Positions 5,588-6,273 of a stretch of DNA of 6,273 bases are shown here, piece by piece. Source of the stretch: Acidimicrobiia bacterium (GTDB lineage: Bacteria > Actinomycetota > Acidimicrobiia > Acidimicrobiales > AC-14); the NCBI GenBank assembly GCA_019243595.1, contig JAFAUA010000055.1:1-6273 (forward strand), in the 5' to 3' direction. Both the position numbers and the translations under genes were made by a program. The notes below the pieces were generated by a model. That model was not told the DNA's origin. It searched no databases and saw only the letters and a program-made list of their open reading frames with translations. The number at the start of each line of letters is the position of its first letter. Position 1 is the first letter of the stretch.

Positions 5588-6273
5588 CAGGCGACCTGCC
5601 CGGCGGCCGACGGACGGATGACCGGCTGACCCTCGGGAAACTCGGCTCGCAGTTTCGGAATCACCTGCTCGGCGAACAAGGTGAGGTTCTTCTTGGTGAG
5701 GTCGTGGGGCAGCGTTCCCAGCTGGAACAGACCGAGCAGATTGCCGGTGCCGAGTCGTCCCAGGTTCTCGATGAGCATGTCGGTGACAGTCTCGGGCGAG
5801 CCGACGATGGCGTACTGACCATCGACCACCTGCTCCCACGACTCCAGGTTCAGCATGAACGACCCGGAGCTCTTCAGGATGTTGCCGAGCGAGCGCACCG
5901 ATGTGTAGCCGGGAGGCTGGATGGTGATCCCCGGGAGCAAGCGCTTCACGAAGTACCAGAGGTGGTCCTCGTACTCGCGCCTCGCCTGCTCGTCGGTCTC
6001 GGCGACGTAGATGGGCACCAGCCATCCCTGCTGAAGGGGATCGGCCTGGTAGCCCTCGGCCTCGCACGCGTCGCGGAACATGCGGAACATGCGCTCGAAC
6101 ACCGAGATATGGAAGTACGGGATCCCCATGTAGGCGTAGTGGTTCCGGGCGACGAACTCCACGGTCTCGAGCGAGCCGGCGCCCGGGATCCAGATCTCGG
6201 GGTGCGGCTGCTGCATCGGCCTCGGCCACGGGTTCACGTAGCGGATGCGGAAGTGCTTGCCGATGAACTCGAA
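5587..6273 (-). CDS. LLM-class flavin-dependent oxidoreductase (luciferase-like), C-terminal part
   Basis: The last 228 residues of a bacterial-luciferase-like oxidoreductase; the N-terminal part lies beyond the right edge, and family members are usually about 330-400 residues. Recognisable stretches include the strand and loop RYVNPWPRPMQQPHPEIWIP followed by GAGSLETVEFVARNHYAYMG, the GSPETVTDML segment (158-167) typical near the flavin-binding C-terminus, and a final helix FAEQVIPKLRAEFP. The family uses FMN or coenzyme F420 and carries out oxygenation or hydride transfer on small organic substrates. The cofactor cannot be decided from this fragment. The reading frame continues unbroken to the last base, so an in-frame GTG at 6237 is not taken as the start. 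The stop overlaps the start of the alpha/beta hydrolase, suggesting the oxidised product may be cleaved by that enzyme (inference). Confidence 0.92.
   Translation of the reverse strand, partial: FEFIGKHFRIRYVNPWPRPMQQPHPEIWIPGAGSLETVEFVARNHYAYMGIPYFHISVFERMFRMFRDACEAEGYQADPLQQGWLVPIYVAETDEQARREYEDHLWYFVKRLLPGITIQPPGYTSVRSLGNILKSSGSFMLNLESWEQVVDGQYAIVGSPETVTDMLIENLGRLGTGNLLGLFQLGTLPHDLTKKNLTLFAEQVIPKLRAEFPEGQPVIRPSAAGQVA

Noticed and set aside
5588..6229. N-terminal extension giving a 484-residue hydrolase fusion
   Set aside because: The extra part is an out-of-frame reading of the flavin oxidoreductase gene; the hydrolase proper begins at the coupled ATG 5587.
1..6273. tRNA, rRNA, CRISPR array, insertion sequence or phage attachment site
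   Set aside because: No cloverleaf, repeat-spacer pattern, transposase or long direct repeat was seen; nearly all bases are in coding genes.

Overview
The window is G+C-rich bacterial DNA with strong third-position GC bias, tight gene packing and GTG starts. Together with an AKR13-type aldo/keto reductase, an LLM-class flavin oxidoreductase and a fused CopC-CopD protein, this suggests a high-GC actinobacterium. An uncultured relative of Acidimicrobiia is possible, but that rests on general resemblance and was not tested.

Left part (1-1330): the start of a TetR-family regulator gene runs leftward off the window edge. It is divergent from a complete aldo/keto reductase gene. The 55-base gap between them holds a near-ideal operator candidate, a perfect 13-base inverted repeat with a 7-base spacer, which overlaps the regulator's own Shine-Dalgarno sequence. 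The arrangement suggests a local circuit in which the regulator controls itself and the reductase. An 18-bp perfect hairpin separates the reductase from the convergent copper gene and probably terminates both transcripts.

Right part (1343-6273): five genes all read leftward with short gaps. In transcription order they are: (1) the C-terminal two thirds of an LLM-class flavin-dependent oxidoreductase, cut by the window edge; (2) an alpha/beta hydrolase whose ATG overlaps the previous stop (TGATG); (3) a four-helix membrane protein of unknown function with several histidines; (4) an exported, C-terminally anchored protein whose predicted mature N-terminus is histidine; and (5) a large CopC-CopD fusion with two extra C-terminal beta-sandwich-like domains, whose mature N-terminus is also histidine.

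Genes 1 and 2 look like a catabolic pair: oxygenation, then hydrolysis. Genes 3 to 5 look like a copper binding and transport module at the cell surface. The most interesting points are the two consecutive exported proteins that should both expose an N-terminal histidine, the extended architecture of the CopC-CopD protein, the unassigned membrane protein beside them, and the operator overlapping the ribosome-binding site. No RNA genes, insertion sequences, CRISPR arrays or origins were seen. No gap exceeds 70 bases.
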